From Deinococcus malanensis (GTDB lineage: Bacteria > Deinococcota > Deinococci > Deinococcales > Deinococcaceae): a stretch of 64,000 nt of DNA. The position numbers were made by a program, and so were the translations under genes. Positions 8,652-18,090 of this stretch are shown here, piece after piece. Below the pieces are notes generated by a model. It did not search any database, was not told where the DNA came from, and was given only the letters and a program-made list of their open reading frames with translations. Location of the stretch: NCBI RefSeq assembly GCF_014647655.1, contig NZ_BMPP01000013.1, positions 66,191 through 130,190 on the forward strand. The letters are read 5' to 3'. Position 1 is the stretch's first letter. Each line of letters opens with the position of its first letter.

Positions 8652-9401
8652 TCAGCGCGTTCCAGGACCTTCCCGTAAGGCTGCAAGCAGGTCGCGGCCG
8701 TCCCACTGGCCCCGGACATCCAGCACACCAAAGCGGGCAAACAGCTCCTCGCGGTACCAGCCCTCAGTGTGGGTCCGCGTCATGACCTCGCGGTGTTCCG
8801 CGCTTCCATAGGCGAACGCGTGCATGTCCTGTGCGCGGCGCCAGATGCTGAACGTCGCCTGATGGAACAGGGGGACCTCACCTGCACCGACCGATGCCAG
8901 CAGCCCGGGCTGCGAACCCAGGTGCTGCTGCGACGCAGGGACGGCGCGCCAGAAGCTCACCATTCGTGCCGGACGAATCGCCGCGCGGGTCAGGACAGCC
9001 ACTGGACTTTCGGAGCCCCCGCCTGCTCCCGCCGCTGGAGGCCCCAGGGGCTCGACGCCACCCCACCGTCCACGCCAGCGGTCCGGACGAAGCACGACCG
9101 TGCAGCTTCCGGTCAACCACCCACGCTCCTGCTGCCGCCAGGCGCTGGCCTCAAATCTGTCGAGCGCGTCGAGCGAGGACCATACAGCAAAGCGTGCCCA
9201 TCGTCGCAGGTCGGCATTGAGTGTCAGGTCCGCTCCACGCCCGGTTCCCAGCAGACGGTAGAACGTCAGCCCAGGGACGCTGTGCAGGTGCAGATGATCG
9301 GTCCCCATGCGGATCAGGCCCCGCCATGCCTGCCGCGGCTGATACGTGTTGAGGGTCAGGCTGGCGACCTGGCTGCCCGGAGCAGAAGGGACACGCGTCA
9401 T
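8652..9401 (-). CDS. spheroidene monooxygenase-like protein (CrtA family)
   Basis: A 249-residue protein. The C-terminal half is diagnostic: FHQATFSIWRRAQDMHAFAY, then a His-containing stretch and WYREELFARFGVL, as in CrtA (heme-binding carotenoid ketolase) and its relatives. The N-terminus has ASLTLNTYQPRQAWRGLIRM, also family-like. Deinococci make carotenoids, but these relatives may act on other substrates. The middle (PPAAGAGGGSESPVA) looks like a linker. It probably shares a transcript with the DHCW cupin downstream. Confidence 0.82.
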   Translation of the reverse strand: MTRVPSAPGSQVASLTLNTYQPRQAWRGLIRMGTDHLHLHSVPGLTFYRLLGTGRGADLTLNADLRRWARFAVWSSLDALDRFEASAWRQQERGWLTGSCTVVLRPDRWRGRWGGVEPLGPPAAGAGGGSESPVAVLTRAAIRPARMVSFWRAVPASQQHLGSQPGLLASVGAGEVPLFHQATFSIWRRAQDMHAFAYGSAEHREVMTRTHTEGWYREELFARFGVLDVRGQWDGRDLLAALREGPGTR

Positions 9402-9793
9402 CTGCGGAGCCTACCGTGGCGCGCTCCGGCTCCACGCGCATTGCGACAAAACAGAACTGACAGCGGTATTCGGTTCTGTGGACGGGAGTGAGCTCGCTCC
9501 CGTCCACACCACTTCAGTCGCCGCCCTCCATGGTCGCCCACTCCGCTCGCCCCACAGCAGTTGAGAGTTTCCGCCGGCAAATGCTGTGATTACCGCTATG
9601 AAGGCGTTTGATCTCCCGGGAGATAACGCGGTTGCGCTGGTGTGCGGCTTGGATGAAGGTGACGGCACCTGAATCTGGACCAGGCCGGGCCAGGGCCATG
9701 CCAATAATCCTTCATCTTGCACGCAGGCCCGGTCAGAGTTTCGTGAGCTCCCAGGGCACATGATGGCCTCAGGAACAAAGAGTCGGAGATCCA
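9402..9793. other. intergenic stretch, 392 bp
   Basis: This is a divergent gap between the CrtA-like gene (minus) and the GGDEF-EAL gene (plus), so it should hold both promoters. Apart from the 30-nt palindrome at 9478-9507 I see no gene; a 24-codon plus frame at 9598-9672 is too short to call. Confidence 0.45.
9478..9507. repeat. 30-nt near-perfect palindrome
   Basis: Two arms, GTGGACGGGAG and CTCCCGTCCAC, are separated by 8 nt centred on GAGCTC. Allowing one G-T pair the whole 30 nt is self-complementary. It has no T-run after it and lies upstream, not downstream, of both neighbours. It is more likely an operator or cruciform than a terminator. Confidence 0.6.
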
Positions 9794-12112
9794 GTGAAGC
9801 AAAGTGCCTTCCCTACAACGTTATTTATCCTGCTTGTCACATCCCTGCTCGTCCATTTCCTGTGGGTGGCGACCGGCGCTTCCGAGGGTCATCTGCGGCA
9901 CCTCCTGGGGAACCTGAGTTTTTTCCCGACCTGCCTGCTGAGTGCAGCACTGGCGTGGTCGCTGGCCCGCCGGTTGTCTGGTCAGAGCCGCCGCGCCTGG
10001 ACATTCTTTACGGCCGGCATCCTCTGCTGGGGCGCCGGCCAGGCCATCTACACGGCGCTTGATCTCTCCGGGAGCGCCACGTTTCCGTCGCTGGCCGATA
10101 TCGGGTACCTGCTGCTGGCGCCACTGTTCCTGTGCGGAGTCACGCAGCTCTGGCAACCGGCGCAGTCCCGTCTTCAGGCGCTCAGTTTCCTGCTGGATGT
10201 CGCCATTATCGTCGTCGCCGTCGGCGACACTATCTGGCACACGTCCATCCGACATGTCGCTGCTCAGTACGCGGGGCAGCCTTTTGCCCTGACGGTTGCT
10301 GTGGCGTACCCGGTATCCACCCTGCTGGTGGTGGCCCTGCTGCTGGTGATGGCCAGCTGGCGGTCGCGTGGAATCCACCGGGCACAGCTCGCCATGCTGG
10401 GTGCGGGCCTGGCGTTGAATCTGGTGGCGCACACGCTGTATGCGGATCAGGCGTCACGCGGGACCTACCAGCTCGGTCAGGCCCTTGATCTGATGTGGGC
10501 GCTGGGGTTCACGGCGTTTGGTGCCGCGGCATACCTGCGGCTCAGGACAGCAGACCCGGCCGGGGAGCTTACGCAGCCGCTGTCGGTCCGTGGTCAGCAC
10601 CGGCTGAACCTGGTGCTGCCTTTTGCGGCCCTCGCTCTGTCCTATGCGGTGCTATTCGGAATTCATGACACCCAGGCCCTCAGACTGGGGGACCCAGGGG
10701 TGGTTCTGCTCTTTGTGCTGCTGTTCGCCCGCCAGGGCCTGGCGGTGATAGATACCCGGCGCCTGACGCGCAGCCTTGAATTTCAGGGCAGATACGACAG
10801 TCTGACCGGGCTGCTCAACCGGCGTTCGCTGTCCAGGGACCTGGACCATAAGATCCAGGCCGCCCAGGGGCACAAAGCACTGGTGGGCGTGATGTTTCTC
10901 GACCTGGACCGCATGAAGCACATCAACGACGCCTACGGCCACGCGGCAGGGGATGAGGTCCTGCGCCACCTGGCGCAGCGCCTGAGGTCCAGCACGCGGA
11001 GTTCGGACGCGATTGCACGCTTCGGGGGCGATGAATTCGTGCTGACCATGACCGTAGCTGACCGGGGTCAGCTGACGCAGGTGGTGCAGCGTCTGCTCAC
11101 GGCGGTCGCTCAGCCGATCCTGTTCGGCGACACGGAATTTCATGTCACGGCGAGTATCGGCATCGCGGTGTGCCCGGACGACAGTGCAGATGCTGTGACC
11201 GCGCTGCACCACGCTGACCTGGCCATGTACCGCGCCAAGGCCCTGGGGAAGAATACCTATTCTTTCTACGAGCCTCACAACCACGCCGTGCATGTGCAGC
11301 ACGTCCGACTTGAAGAACAACTGCGCGACGCCCTGCGGCACGGCACCCTGGAACTCCATTACCAGCCTATCGTCGCCCTGACGGACACGCGCATGTCCGG
11401 TGTCGAGGCCCTGCTTCGATGGACCTGCCCGGGTCTTGGGCCGGTGTCGCCTCTGAAGATCGTCCAGGTGGCCGAGGAATCCGGCCTGATGCCGGAACTG
11501 GGTGCCTGGGTGCTGACCACGGCAGTGAGGCAGCTTGCCGAGTGGCGCACAGTTCGGCCCATGGGCCTGACCGTCGCCGTCAACGTGTCGGCATCGCAGT
11601 TTGCCCTTGCGGACTTTGTTCCTCTGGTCAAGAGGGTTCTGGCCGAGAGCAACCTTCCAGGGGACGCTCTGGTGCTCGAATTGACCGAAAGTACCCTGAT
11701 TCAGGACGTTGAAGCCTCTGCGGCCAAGATGCGCGAGCTGAAAGCGCTTGGCATCCGCATGGCGCTCGATGACTTTGGCACCGGGTATTCCAGCCTGAGT
11801 TACCTCAGGCAGCTGCCCGTGGACATCCTGAAGATCGACCGGTCGTTTATCGCGACCGTTCCGGCGGAAGGGGACGGATTTGTCAAAGCAATCCTGGCAC
11901 TGGCCCACGACCAGGGAGCCACGGTCGTGGCGGAGGGGATCGAACACGCCTGGCAACATCAGCTGCTGAAGGGTCTGGGGTGTGACATGGGACAGGGCTA
12001 TTACTTCGCCAGGCCACTTCCTTCTTCTCAGGTGATCCCGGACCACCCTGACTTTCCGCTGCGGGAAGTCCAGTTGACTCCCGCCGAGCTCATCACAGGT
12101 GGGCGGCTCTAA
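9794..12112 (+). CDS. membrane-bound GGDEF-EAL c-di-GMP enzyme
   Basis: A 772-residue protein. The first 320 residues hold about nine hydrophobic helices forming an integral-membrane sensor. A GGDEF domain follows, with RFGGDEF near residue 409 (intact active site) and a YDSLTGLLNRR entry motif. The EAL domain has GVEALLRW near residue 536, NVSASQF, DDFGTGYSSL and KIDRSFI, all intact. It could both make and break c-di-GMP; the net activity cannot be told. The start has only a weak ribosome site; an ATG at residue 1 begins the first membrane helix. It stands alone. Confidence 0.93.
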   Translation: MKQSAFPTTLFILLVTSLLVHFLWVATGASEGHLRHLLGNLSFFPTCLLSAALAWSLARRLSGQSRRAWTFFTAGILCWGAGQAIYTALDLSGSATFPSLADIGYLLLAPLFLCGVTQLWQPAQSRLQALSFLLDVAIIVVAVGDTIWHTSIRHVAAQYAGQPFALTVAVAYPVSTLLVVALLLVMASWRSRGIHRAQLAMLGAGLALNLVAHTLYADQASRGTYQLGQALDLMWALGFTAFGAAAYLRLRTADPAGELTQPLSVRGQHRLNLVLPFAALALSYAVLFGIHDTQALRLGDPGVVLLFVLLFARQGLAVIDTRRLTRSLEFQGRYDSLTGLLNRRSLSRDLDHKIQAAQGHKALVGVMFLDLDRMKHINDAYGHAAGDEVLRHLAQRLRSSTRSSDAIARFGGDEFVLTMTVADRGQLTQVVQRLLTAVAQPILFGDTEFHVTASIGIAVCPDDSADAVTALHHADLAMYRAKALGKNTYSFYEPHNHAVHVQHVRLEEQLRDALRHGTLELHYQPIVALTDTRMSGVEALLRWTCPGLGPVSPLKIVQVAEESGLMPELGAWVLTTAVRQLAEWRTVRPMGLTVAVNVSASQFALADFVPLVKRVLAESNLPGDALVLELTESTLIQDVEASAAKMRELKALGIRMALDDFGTGYSSLSYLRQLPVDILKIDRSFIATVPAEGDGFVKAILALAHDQGATVVAEGIEHAWQHQLLKGLGCDMGQGYYFARPLPSSQVIPDHPDFPLREVQLTPAELITGGRL

Positions 12113-12244
12113 GGTCCTTCAGGCTCCCGTGAATGTTCAGAATGCAGGGAGGTGCTCCGACTGGTTAACCGTTGCTCAACGGCGTCCCCCGGCTTATGAA
12201 GGGGGTCTTGGGCAGACTCTCTTCTCCCGGCACGGCAGGCCGCC

Positions 12245-12250
12245 TACGCT
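12245..12250 (+). promoter_or_regulatory. -10 box TACGCT
   Basis: TACGCT lies 9 nt before ATG 12260, the arrangement of a leaderless Deinococcus transcript. No clear -35 box is seen. Confidence 0.45.
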
Positions 12251-12259
12251 GACGGCACG

Positions 12260-12469
12260 ATGACCCTCCTCTCGTCCCCCACCGAGCCCTGCGTGCCCAT
12301 GACCATCTACCGCGCCGATGATGGCCGGTTCTGCGTGTGCCCGACGACCGGGGGGCTGTATGTCACCATTCAGCCGTACGGTGCACCCGCGCACAGCATG
12401 ACCATCGACCGCGAGCAGGTGCTGGAGTTGATCGCCCTGCTGCAGCGCGAGTTCCTTGCCCAGCCGTGA
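12260..12469 (+). CDS. small hypothetical protein
   Basis: A 69-residue protein. The body (MTIYRADDGRFCVCPTTGG, then VTIQPYG and MTIDREQVLELIALLQREF) looks like a short beta sheet followed by one amphipathic helix. A second ATG at residue 14 (12299) would remove a poorly ordered start. A -10 box (TACGCT) just upstream supports ATG 12260 on a leaderless message. Function unknown. Confidence 0.6.
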   Translation: MTLLSSPTEPCVPMTIYRADDGRFCVCPTTGGLYVTIQPYGAPAHSMTIDREQVLELIALLQREFLAQP

Positions 12470-12496
12470 GTCCCCGGGAGGCGCGGCTGTAGACGC

Positions 12497-12922
12497 CTAT
12501 GAGCACGCCGAGCCGGCCCTGGTGCCCCAGTTTTTGAGGGTGATCTGGACGAGGCGGGTGTGCTCGCCGAGGTCAAGAAGTCTGGTGAGGAGGGCGTTCG
12601 CATCGGCCTGAAGGCTGCCCTGAGCGTCCGCTTTAAACGTCGACCCGCGTTGAATACTACCGGCAACTCCGCCGCCCAGGGAGTGTGCAGGTGGGTGAGC
12701 ACCTCCGAGCCCCGCACGCGCGGGGTATCGCCGTCCAGCAGCACGAGATGCGGAGTGGCGCCATGCGGGTACGGTTCATGCCGGTTCAGGAACACGAGGG
12801 CGCCGGGACCGTCCGGAACCACGTGCAGGTGCAGAGTGCCGTTGTCAGGCCTCCGCGCCGGCCGACGTGCCCGGGTCCTGCTGCAGTAGGAGGCAGGCCC
12901 GGCCAGACTGGCGCCGGGCCAT
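12497..12922 (-). pseudogene. hypothetical gene with two compensating frameshifts
   Basis: ATG 12922 has an excellent ribosome site (CAGGAGGGG) and opens MARRQSGRACLLLQQDPG, but this frame stops at 12845-12847. The protein-like reading then continues in another frame (NGTLHLHVVPDGPGALVF, later GSEVLTHLHTPWAAELPVVF). Near 12645-12655 it returns to the first frame (FKADAQGSLQADANALLTRL) and ends at the TAG 12497-12499. Start and end share one frame, so two opposite single-base changes would restore a protein of about 140 residues. It could be a recent pseudogene or a sequencing artefact. I recognise no family. Confidence 0.6.
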
Positions 12923-12991
12923 TCCCCTCCTGAGGGAGGACCGTTTCGCGAAGGCATCCGGAAAAGTTCGGACCGGCCCGACCCGCGAAAG

Positions 12992-13216
12992 CTACCCGCG
13001 CCGGCCCCAGCCCCCCGTGCTGTGTAGCGAACCGGCGTAGGGGCGGGCACACCGCGTGCAGAACTGTGAATATGGCGACAGGATGGGCGCGGAGCAGCCT
13101 GGACAGGTCTTCAGGAGTGCTGTTCCGTCATTGGGACAGAACTGCTCGCCTGCCTGGGCGGGTACCGCACGAGCGCATTGTGGACAGACGTGGTAAGACA
13201 CGGCGTTTTCCGGCAC
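12992..13216 (-). CDS. small double zinc-ribbon protein
   Basis: A 74-residue protein with four CxxC-type knuckles: CPQC, CPNDG (single Cys), CPGC and CTRC, arranged as two zinc ribbons (the first from YHVCPQC to FCPNDGTAL, the second from CPGC to FCTRCARPY). The GTG start at 13216 has a perfect AGGAGGA ribosome site. Such proteins often serve as adaptors, or zinc heads of larger membrane proteins, but none is fused here. The Gly/Arg tail after the second ribbon looks disordered. Confidence 0.75.
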   Translation of the reverse strand: MPENAVSYHVCPQCARAVPAQAGEQFCPNDGTALLKTCPGCSAPILSPYSQFCTRCARPYAGSLHSTGGWGRRG

Positions 13217-13317
13217 GGTTCCTCCTGGCTTGGGTGCAGCTTAAGGAGGAGAGGGTAACGCCCTGCTAACGAGAACCACCATCTTTGAACGGACCCACGA
13301 GGTGGACGTCTGACCGC

Positions 13318-16300
13318 TTACCCAGGAGTGTCAGGCCCGGTGCGGGAGTCCGGCCAGGGTCCTTCCAGCAGGGCGCTGAGGGGCGGCAGGTGCTCGCCCA
13401 CCTCGCCCATGCGTGCCACGCTCTGCGTATACACCTTCTGCCTGGCGCGGCGGTTGCCGCAGGTGTGCAGGGCACGGAGCGTCAGGGACAGCAGGCGGCG
13501 GTCGTACGGTTCATGTTCCAGCAGGATTTGCCCCACCCTGGCCACTTCCTGTGGGTCGCTCGCCAGCAGCGCGTGAGCCCGCCGCTCCAACGCGTGATAC
13601 AGCGCTTCTTCCGCAGACACGTCGCGTCCAGCCCCCAGGTCTTCCAGGTAAGGGCCGCGCCATAGCCGCAAGTTGCCTGTTCTGAGAAACTCCTCGGCAT
13701 CGGACTCGGCTCCTCCCAGGCGGTAACCGCTGTCTGTGCGCTGAACCACCTCGGCGCCAAGGAACTGACGCAGGCGGTACACCAGTTGTTGCAGGGCCGA
13801 GACAGCCGCCGCGTCCGGCAGCTCCGGGTAGAGGGCCTCCTGCAGGGCCAGCTGTCTGACCTCCTGGTGTCCGGCCAGGCGGGCTTCCAGCAGCAGAGCC
13901 AGCAGTTCCTTGCCTTTCTGCCCCTTGTACCGCACGGCTTCGTCACCGCGCAGGATCTGGACCGGGCCAAGGACACCCAGACGCACGGACGCCTCCGCCT
14001 GGGGCCCTGGCAGGCCCGGCGGCGCAAGGTCCGGAAAGTAGCGGTCCGTGACATTGACCCAGTTGCGCAGGTCATGCTCCCGGAAAAACCTCAGTTTGTC
14101 GGCCGCGCTGGCAACGTCACCGGCGAGCCGGTCCGCTTCCAGGCCCAGCCGGTGGGCCCACAGGGTCAGCCCCCGGTCCGCCAGATCGCCCGCTGCTTCC
14201 TGGAAAGACGCCAGCGCCTCAGCCGGCCGGCCGCACGCCTCCAGCGCGAATCCCCTGGCCCAGATGGCCCAGGCGGCGTCGTGGGAGCTGCCCACCTGCC
14301 GCGTGAGGTCCAGGGATTCGTCGGCCAGTTCCAGCGCCTGAAGTGCGGAGCCGTGGACCGCCTCTGCGCGTGCCGCCATGCTTGCGGTCTGGGCAATAAT
14401 CAGCGGACTTCCAGTCTGGCGCGCGTGCTGAAGTCCGGCGTGGGCGTACTTGAGGGCGAGTGTGCCACCAAACGGTGGGTTCTGCTCTAGATACAGGTAC
14501 GCGAGGTTGTACTCGCACAGCGCCAGGAAATGCGAGACGCCAGCCCGCTTCATAACCTGGTGCCCTTCATGCAGCAGCGTCTCCGCCTGCTCGTACTCGC
14601 CGTACTCCAGCAGCAGGCAGGCCAGGCGGCTCTGCTGCTGGGCATGGTCGCGTGCGACGCCCAGGCTGGCAAACAGCTTCAGTGAGGCCTGGGCGTCCGC
14701 AAGGGCCTCGGGATAGCGCCCCAGGGTGTCACGGATGGTCGCCCGGGTAGAGAGCGCACGGGCCAGCTCATGCACCCGCTGGCCTGCCTCAGCCAGCTTC
14801 ACGACTTCGCCTGCGTCCGCCTCGGCCGCCTCCAGGTCTCCGGCGCTGTACAGGGCCCGGCACCGGGCAAAAAGCAGGACGGTGCGCTCCGCGTCGGGGA
14901 GCGCAGGCTTCCCGAGGGCCTGGGCCGCCAGTGCGCATGCCTCTGTGGACCGTCCCATAAAGTCCAGCGCGCGGATGACCTGAGCCTGCACCGACGGCGG
15001 GGCCAGGGAATGAAGCTGCGGATGCTCCTGCCACTGGGTCATTACCCCGGCGTAGTCATTTCTGTCGGCGTGGAGCGACACCAGCTCGAACAGCCATGAC
15101 GCTTCGAGCCCGCTGCTTCCCTGAAGGTTCCGGATGAGGCGATTGGCACGCTCCTCGTCTCCTTGAAGGACCAGGGCTCCGGCCAGAAGAAAGGCTGCTT
15201 CGAGGTTCTCGGGCTCTGTCTCAAGAACCTGCTGTGCGAGCGCAATCACCTGGCGCGGCTCAAACGCGCGCCATAGCCGCGCTGCGGCCAGGGCCAGCGG
15301 CGCACGGTCCGGTTCATCGGCATGGCGGACCGCCCAGGACAGGTACTCTGCGGCCTGCCGGTGGCGGCCACCGTCCTGTGCGGACTCGGCGGCGCGGCGC
15401 AGCAGGGGCAGCGCCTCGGCGGCCGGAAGTTCGGCGTGCATCGCGAAGCCCGCTGCCGCTTCCACGTCCGACTTGAGCAGGACGCTCACGGCACGGCGCG
15501 CGATGACCTGGCGTCTGGCCCGGGTCAGGTGGTGCACTTCCACGTCCTGATACAGGGGATGAACAAACTGACCTGCCCGCAGAATGCCCCTGCGGCCGAG
15601 CTCCTCACATGCGCCCTGCAGCTCACTGGCACCCAGACCGGCCACCTGCGCCCAGATGGCCGGGGACATGTCAGATGCCAGCATGGCCCGTGCCTGCAGC
15701 GCTGCCTCCGCGGCCTGTGACAGCGGCGGAGTGTGACAGAGGTGCGAGACAAGCGCCTCCACGCCGGCGGGAATGCGATTTTCACGCGGCTCGCGCCAGT
15801 GCCACCGCTGACCGTCGTTCCAGAGGCAGCCCTGCCGGATCAGGAACCGGAGGTATTCGATGCTGAACAGCGGGTTTCCCGAGGCATGCTGTCCGATCCA
15901 CGAAACGGCGTCATCGGGCAGGCTGGCGCCCAGGGTCTGCTTCAGGAGGGAGGTGGTGTCCTCCAGGGTGAGTCGCTCGATCGCCTGCGCCTCGAACGGT
16001 TCGGGCGGCGCCAGCCGGCTGGTGGCCATCAGGCCGACTCCGCGACTGCGCGTGGCCCCACGGGCGAGCGCCTGCCAGAACTTGAGCTGCTCCGCCGACG
16101 CGTCGTGCAGGTCCCGGACATGCAGGACAAAGGGGGCGAGCTCGCTGAGAAGTGAACTCAGGGCGTCTCCCGCCACCTCCTGTCCCAGAGCATCACCGTG
16201 TTCCAGACGGCCCAGGGCCTCCTGCGTCCAGGTAGGAAGCCGGGCCGGGCGCGGCAGCGTGCCGATCAGCGTTGCCACTGAAACGCTGGCGTGAACCTCG

Positions 16301-16458
16301 GCAGAACGCAGGGGCAGCGCGCGGAGGATTTCTGCAGCCACCCACGACTTCCCAATGCCCGCTTCACCCCACAGCGCCAGCGCCAGCCCGCCGCGCCGCG
16401 CACTCAGGGCCCCCAGCCGTCTGGTGACTTGATGTACGAGCTCCTCTCGCCGGGTCAC
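13318..16458 (-). CDS. STAND-type ATPase with C-terminal winged-helix/BTAD regulator domain
   Basis: A 1046-residue signal-transduction ATPase. Walker A (GEAGIGKS) is at residues 31-38, and LAPFVLHVRDLHDAS is the probable Walker B region near residue 110. A helical arm and then about ten TPR-like helix pairs (residues 330-790) follow. The C-terminus starts with VRLGVLGPVQILRGDEAV near residue 825, an OmpR-type winged helix, and ends in a bacterial transcriptional activator (BTAD) helical domain. In SARP regulators this winged-helix/BTAD unit is N-terminal, so here the order is reversed. It is probably a ligand-gated transcription factor. Its targets are unknown. Confidence 0.88.
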   Translation of the reverse strand: MTRREELVHQVTRRLGALSARRGGLALALWGEAGIGKSWVAAEILRALPLRSAEVHASVSVATLIGTLPRPARLPTWTQEALGRLEHGDALGQEVAGDALSSLLSELAPFVLHVRDLHDASAEQLKFWQALARGATRSRGVGLMATSRLAPPEPFEAQAIERLTLEDTTSLLKQTLGASLPDDAVSWIGQHASGNPLFSIEYLRFLIRQGCLWNDGQRWHWREPRENRIPAGVEALVSHLCHTPPLSQAAEAALQARAMLASDMSPAIWAQVAGLGASELQGACEELGRRGILRAGQFVHPLYQDVEVHHLTRARRQVIARRAVSVLLKSDVEAAAGFAMHAELPAAEALPLLRRAAESAQDGGRHRQAAEYLSWAVRHADEPDRAPLALAAARLWRAFEPRQVIALAQQVLETEPENLEAAFLLAGALVLQGDEERANRLIRNLQGSSGLEASWLFELVSLHADRNDYAGVMTQWQEHPQLHSLAPPSVQAQVIRALDFMGRSTEACALAAQALGKPALPDAERTVLLFARCRALYSAGDLEAAEADAGEVVKLAEAGQRVHELARALSTRATIRDTLGRYPEALADAQASLKLFASLGVARDHAQQQSRLACLLLEYGEYEQAETLLHEGHQVMKRAGVSHFLALCEYNLAYLYLEQNPPFGGTLALKYAHAGLQHARQTGSPLIIAQTASMAARAEAVHGSALQALELADESLDLTRQVGSSHDAAWAIWARGFALEACGRPAEALASFQEAAGDLADRGLTLWAHRLGLEADRLAGDVASAADKLRFFREHDLRNWVNVTDRYFPDLAPPGLPGPQAEASVRLGVLGPVQILRGDEAVRYKGQKGKELLALLLEARLAGHQEVRQLALQEALYPELPDAAAVSALQQLVYRLRQFLGAEVVQRTDSGYRLGGAESDAEEFLRTGNLRLWRGPYLEDLGAGRDVSAEEALYHALERRAHALLASDPQEVARVGQILLEHEPYDRRLLSLTLRALHTCGNRRARQKVYTQSVARMGEVGEHLPPLSALLEGPWPDSRTGPDTPG

Positions 16459-16469
16459 TGCACCAGAGT

Positions 16470-16625
16470 CTAACGGGTGGCGTCGCAGGACGGGGAGTAC
16501 CCGTCCTCAGCGCAGGTGCTGGCCCGGGCCCAGTCAATGATCGCCTGGTTGGCTGCGCCCGCCTTCTGGAAGTTGGCCGCGTGCGCCGCGCCCAGAATGA
16601 TAACCAGCTTGCTGCCTTGCTGGTG
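16470..16625 (-). pseudogene. possible C-terminal gene remnant
   Basis: Minus-strand codons between a TGA at 16626-16628 and a TAG at 16470-16472 read as a very protein-like segment (KLVIILGAAHAANFQKAGAA, then AIIDWARASTCAEDG). There is no usable start, so it may be the surviving 3' end of a lost gene. It ends just before the big regulator gene starts. I do not recognise the family. Confidence 0.35.
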
Positions 16626-16658
16626 TCATACAACCGAGCCGGCAGGGAGACCCGCGTG

Positions 16659-17627
16659 TTATGGCTTTCCTGCACCCGGGAGCGCCCGCAACACCACAGC
16701 ATTTCCCGCGAGAGTATAAGTGCCCAGGGACGCCGGGATGACCACAGTGTCGTAAGGCTGCAACACCATTTCATCTGCCAGGGTAGTGAGCGTCGCCTCC
16801 CCCTCAATGGCTGTCAACAGATGCATATACTCGCCCCGGGTATCGGCCTGCACAGACGGCCCGGCAGTCCGAAGCTGTTCGAGCGTGAAGTACTCACACT
16901 GAGTCAGCAGGTGGACGCCAGCCTCCTGAGGTACTGCCTGCCCTCGCTCCGCCAGGCCCGGGGCAGCCACCTGGGCACTTTCGTGAAGGTGCAGTTCCCG
17001 CCCGGCGCTCGCGGGCCGGTCCCAGTCGAACACCCTGTAGGTGGTGTCACTGGTCTGCTGCACCTCATAGATCAGCAGCCCCGGACCCAGGGCATGTACC
17101 GTACCGGCGCACACAAGAAAGGTATCCCCGCTCACCACTGGCTCGTGGTGCAGCAGTGATGACACGTCCTGACTGAGGATTGCCTCGCGCAGCGTGGATG
17201 GGGACACGCCCGGGTCCACCCCTCCGATCAGCTGGGCACCCGGAGCTGCCTCGAGCACGTACCAGGCTTCCGTCTTGCCGTTCTCGCCGGGTCCAACGAG
17301 GTTCCGGGCATGGGCGTCGTCCGGATGAACCTGGACGCTCAACCACTCCTGGCAGTCAAGCAGCTTGATTAACAGGGGAAATCGGCCGGCCGGCACCCTG
17401 GTCCCCATCAGGCGTTGGGGGTTCCGGGCAGCCAGAGCGGCCAAGCTCAGGCCGGCGGCAGGCCCCCCCTGCACCTTCAGGTCTTCGTGGACCAGCCAGG
17501 CTTCTCCAATCGGTGGGCCCTGAGGGTCCTGGCGAAGTCGGAGGCCGCCCCAGACACGTTCCTTGAATACCGGTTCAAGGCGAAGTGGGGCGGTCAGGTC
17601 AGGGATGGCATCAGCACCGCTGGACAT
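16659..17627 (-). CDS. manA: mannose-6-phosphate isomerase, class I
   Basis: A 322-residue phosphomannose isomerase that interconverts fructose-6-phosphate and mannose-6-phosphate. Typical features are [15 protein letters not shown] at the start, [19 protein letters not shown] (zinc-binding Gln and His), [11 protein letters not shown] with the zinc-binding Glu, and [21 protein letters not shown] (zinc-binding His). I chose ATG 17627 with its GAAAGG site; the frame also allows TTG 17675 or ATG 17666. It would feed mannose from the GH38 mannosidase into central metabolism or supply mannose for surface glycans. Confidence 0.92.
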   Translation of the reverse strand: MSSGADAIPDLTAPLRLEPVFKERVWGGLRLRQDPQGPPIGEAWLVHEDLKVQGGPAAGLSLAALAARNPQRLMGTRVPAGRFPLLIKLLDCQEWLSVQVHPDDAHARNLVGPGENGKTEAWYVLEAAPGAQLIGGVDPGVSPSTLREAILSQDVSSLLHHEPVVSGDTFLVCAGTVHALGPGLLIYEVQQTSDTTYRVFDWDRPASAGRELHLHESAQVAAPGLAERGQAVPQEAGVHLLTQCEYFTLEQLRTAGPSVQADTRGEYMHLLTAIEGEATLTTLADEMVLQPYDTVVIPASLGTYTLAGNAVVLRALPGAGKP

Positions 17628-17919
17628 GCCTTTCAGCCTAACCCTCGGAGGGTACGCTCCCGCCATTCCTTTCAACTCGATAAACGGCGCTTGACCGGCC
17701 AGTATGGCTGACGGCCGCTACCTGCTTAACGGGGCGTAAATTCCATGATGGATGAGGACTTACCACCGGTGTTTTGAAGTGCCAAGCTGATGTCCATAAA
17801 ATGAGGTTGCCGGAGATCGCGCCGAGTTCTCAAAGCACTTACTTGTTGAACTAAGAGTAATTAGTGCCAAAACAGGAAGGAGAAACCAGGGCAGGTTCTG
17901 ACTCGAGCTGGCCGTCCCC

Positions 17920-17936
17920 CCGTCGTTTAACGACGG
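17920..17936. repeat. 17-nt perfect palindrome
   Basis: CCGTCGTTTAACGACGG has 8-nt arms around a single central T. It lacks a T-run and is followed by TTTC. It may be an operator for the lost gene downstream or a weak hairpin. Confidence 0.5.
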
Positions 17937-18090
17937 TTTCAGGAAGATGCTATGTTTTCAGCGTCCAGAACGTCTTTTTCCCCGGTCTTCCATTTAGGTG
18001 ATTATGTTGGGCAGAAATTTGACACGGCACAGGGCCTGGCCAAAATTTCCTGTCACCGCCAAGCCATCCTCCCGGTTCTGTCCAGGACGC

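Noticed and set aside
10652..12046. 464-codon minus-strand open frame
   Set aside because: It is antisense to the GGDEF-EAL gene, which has every active-site motif.
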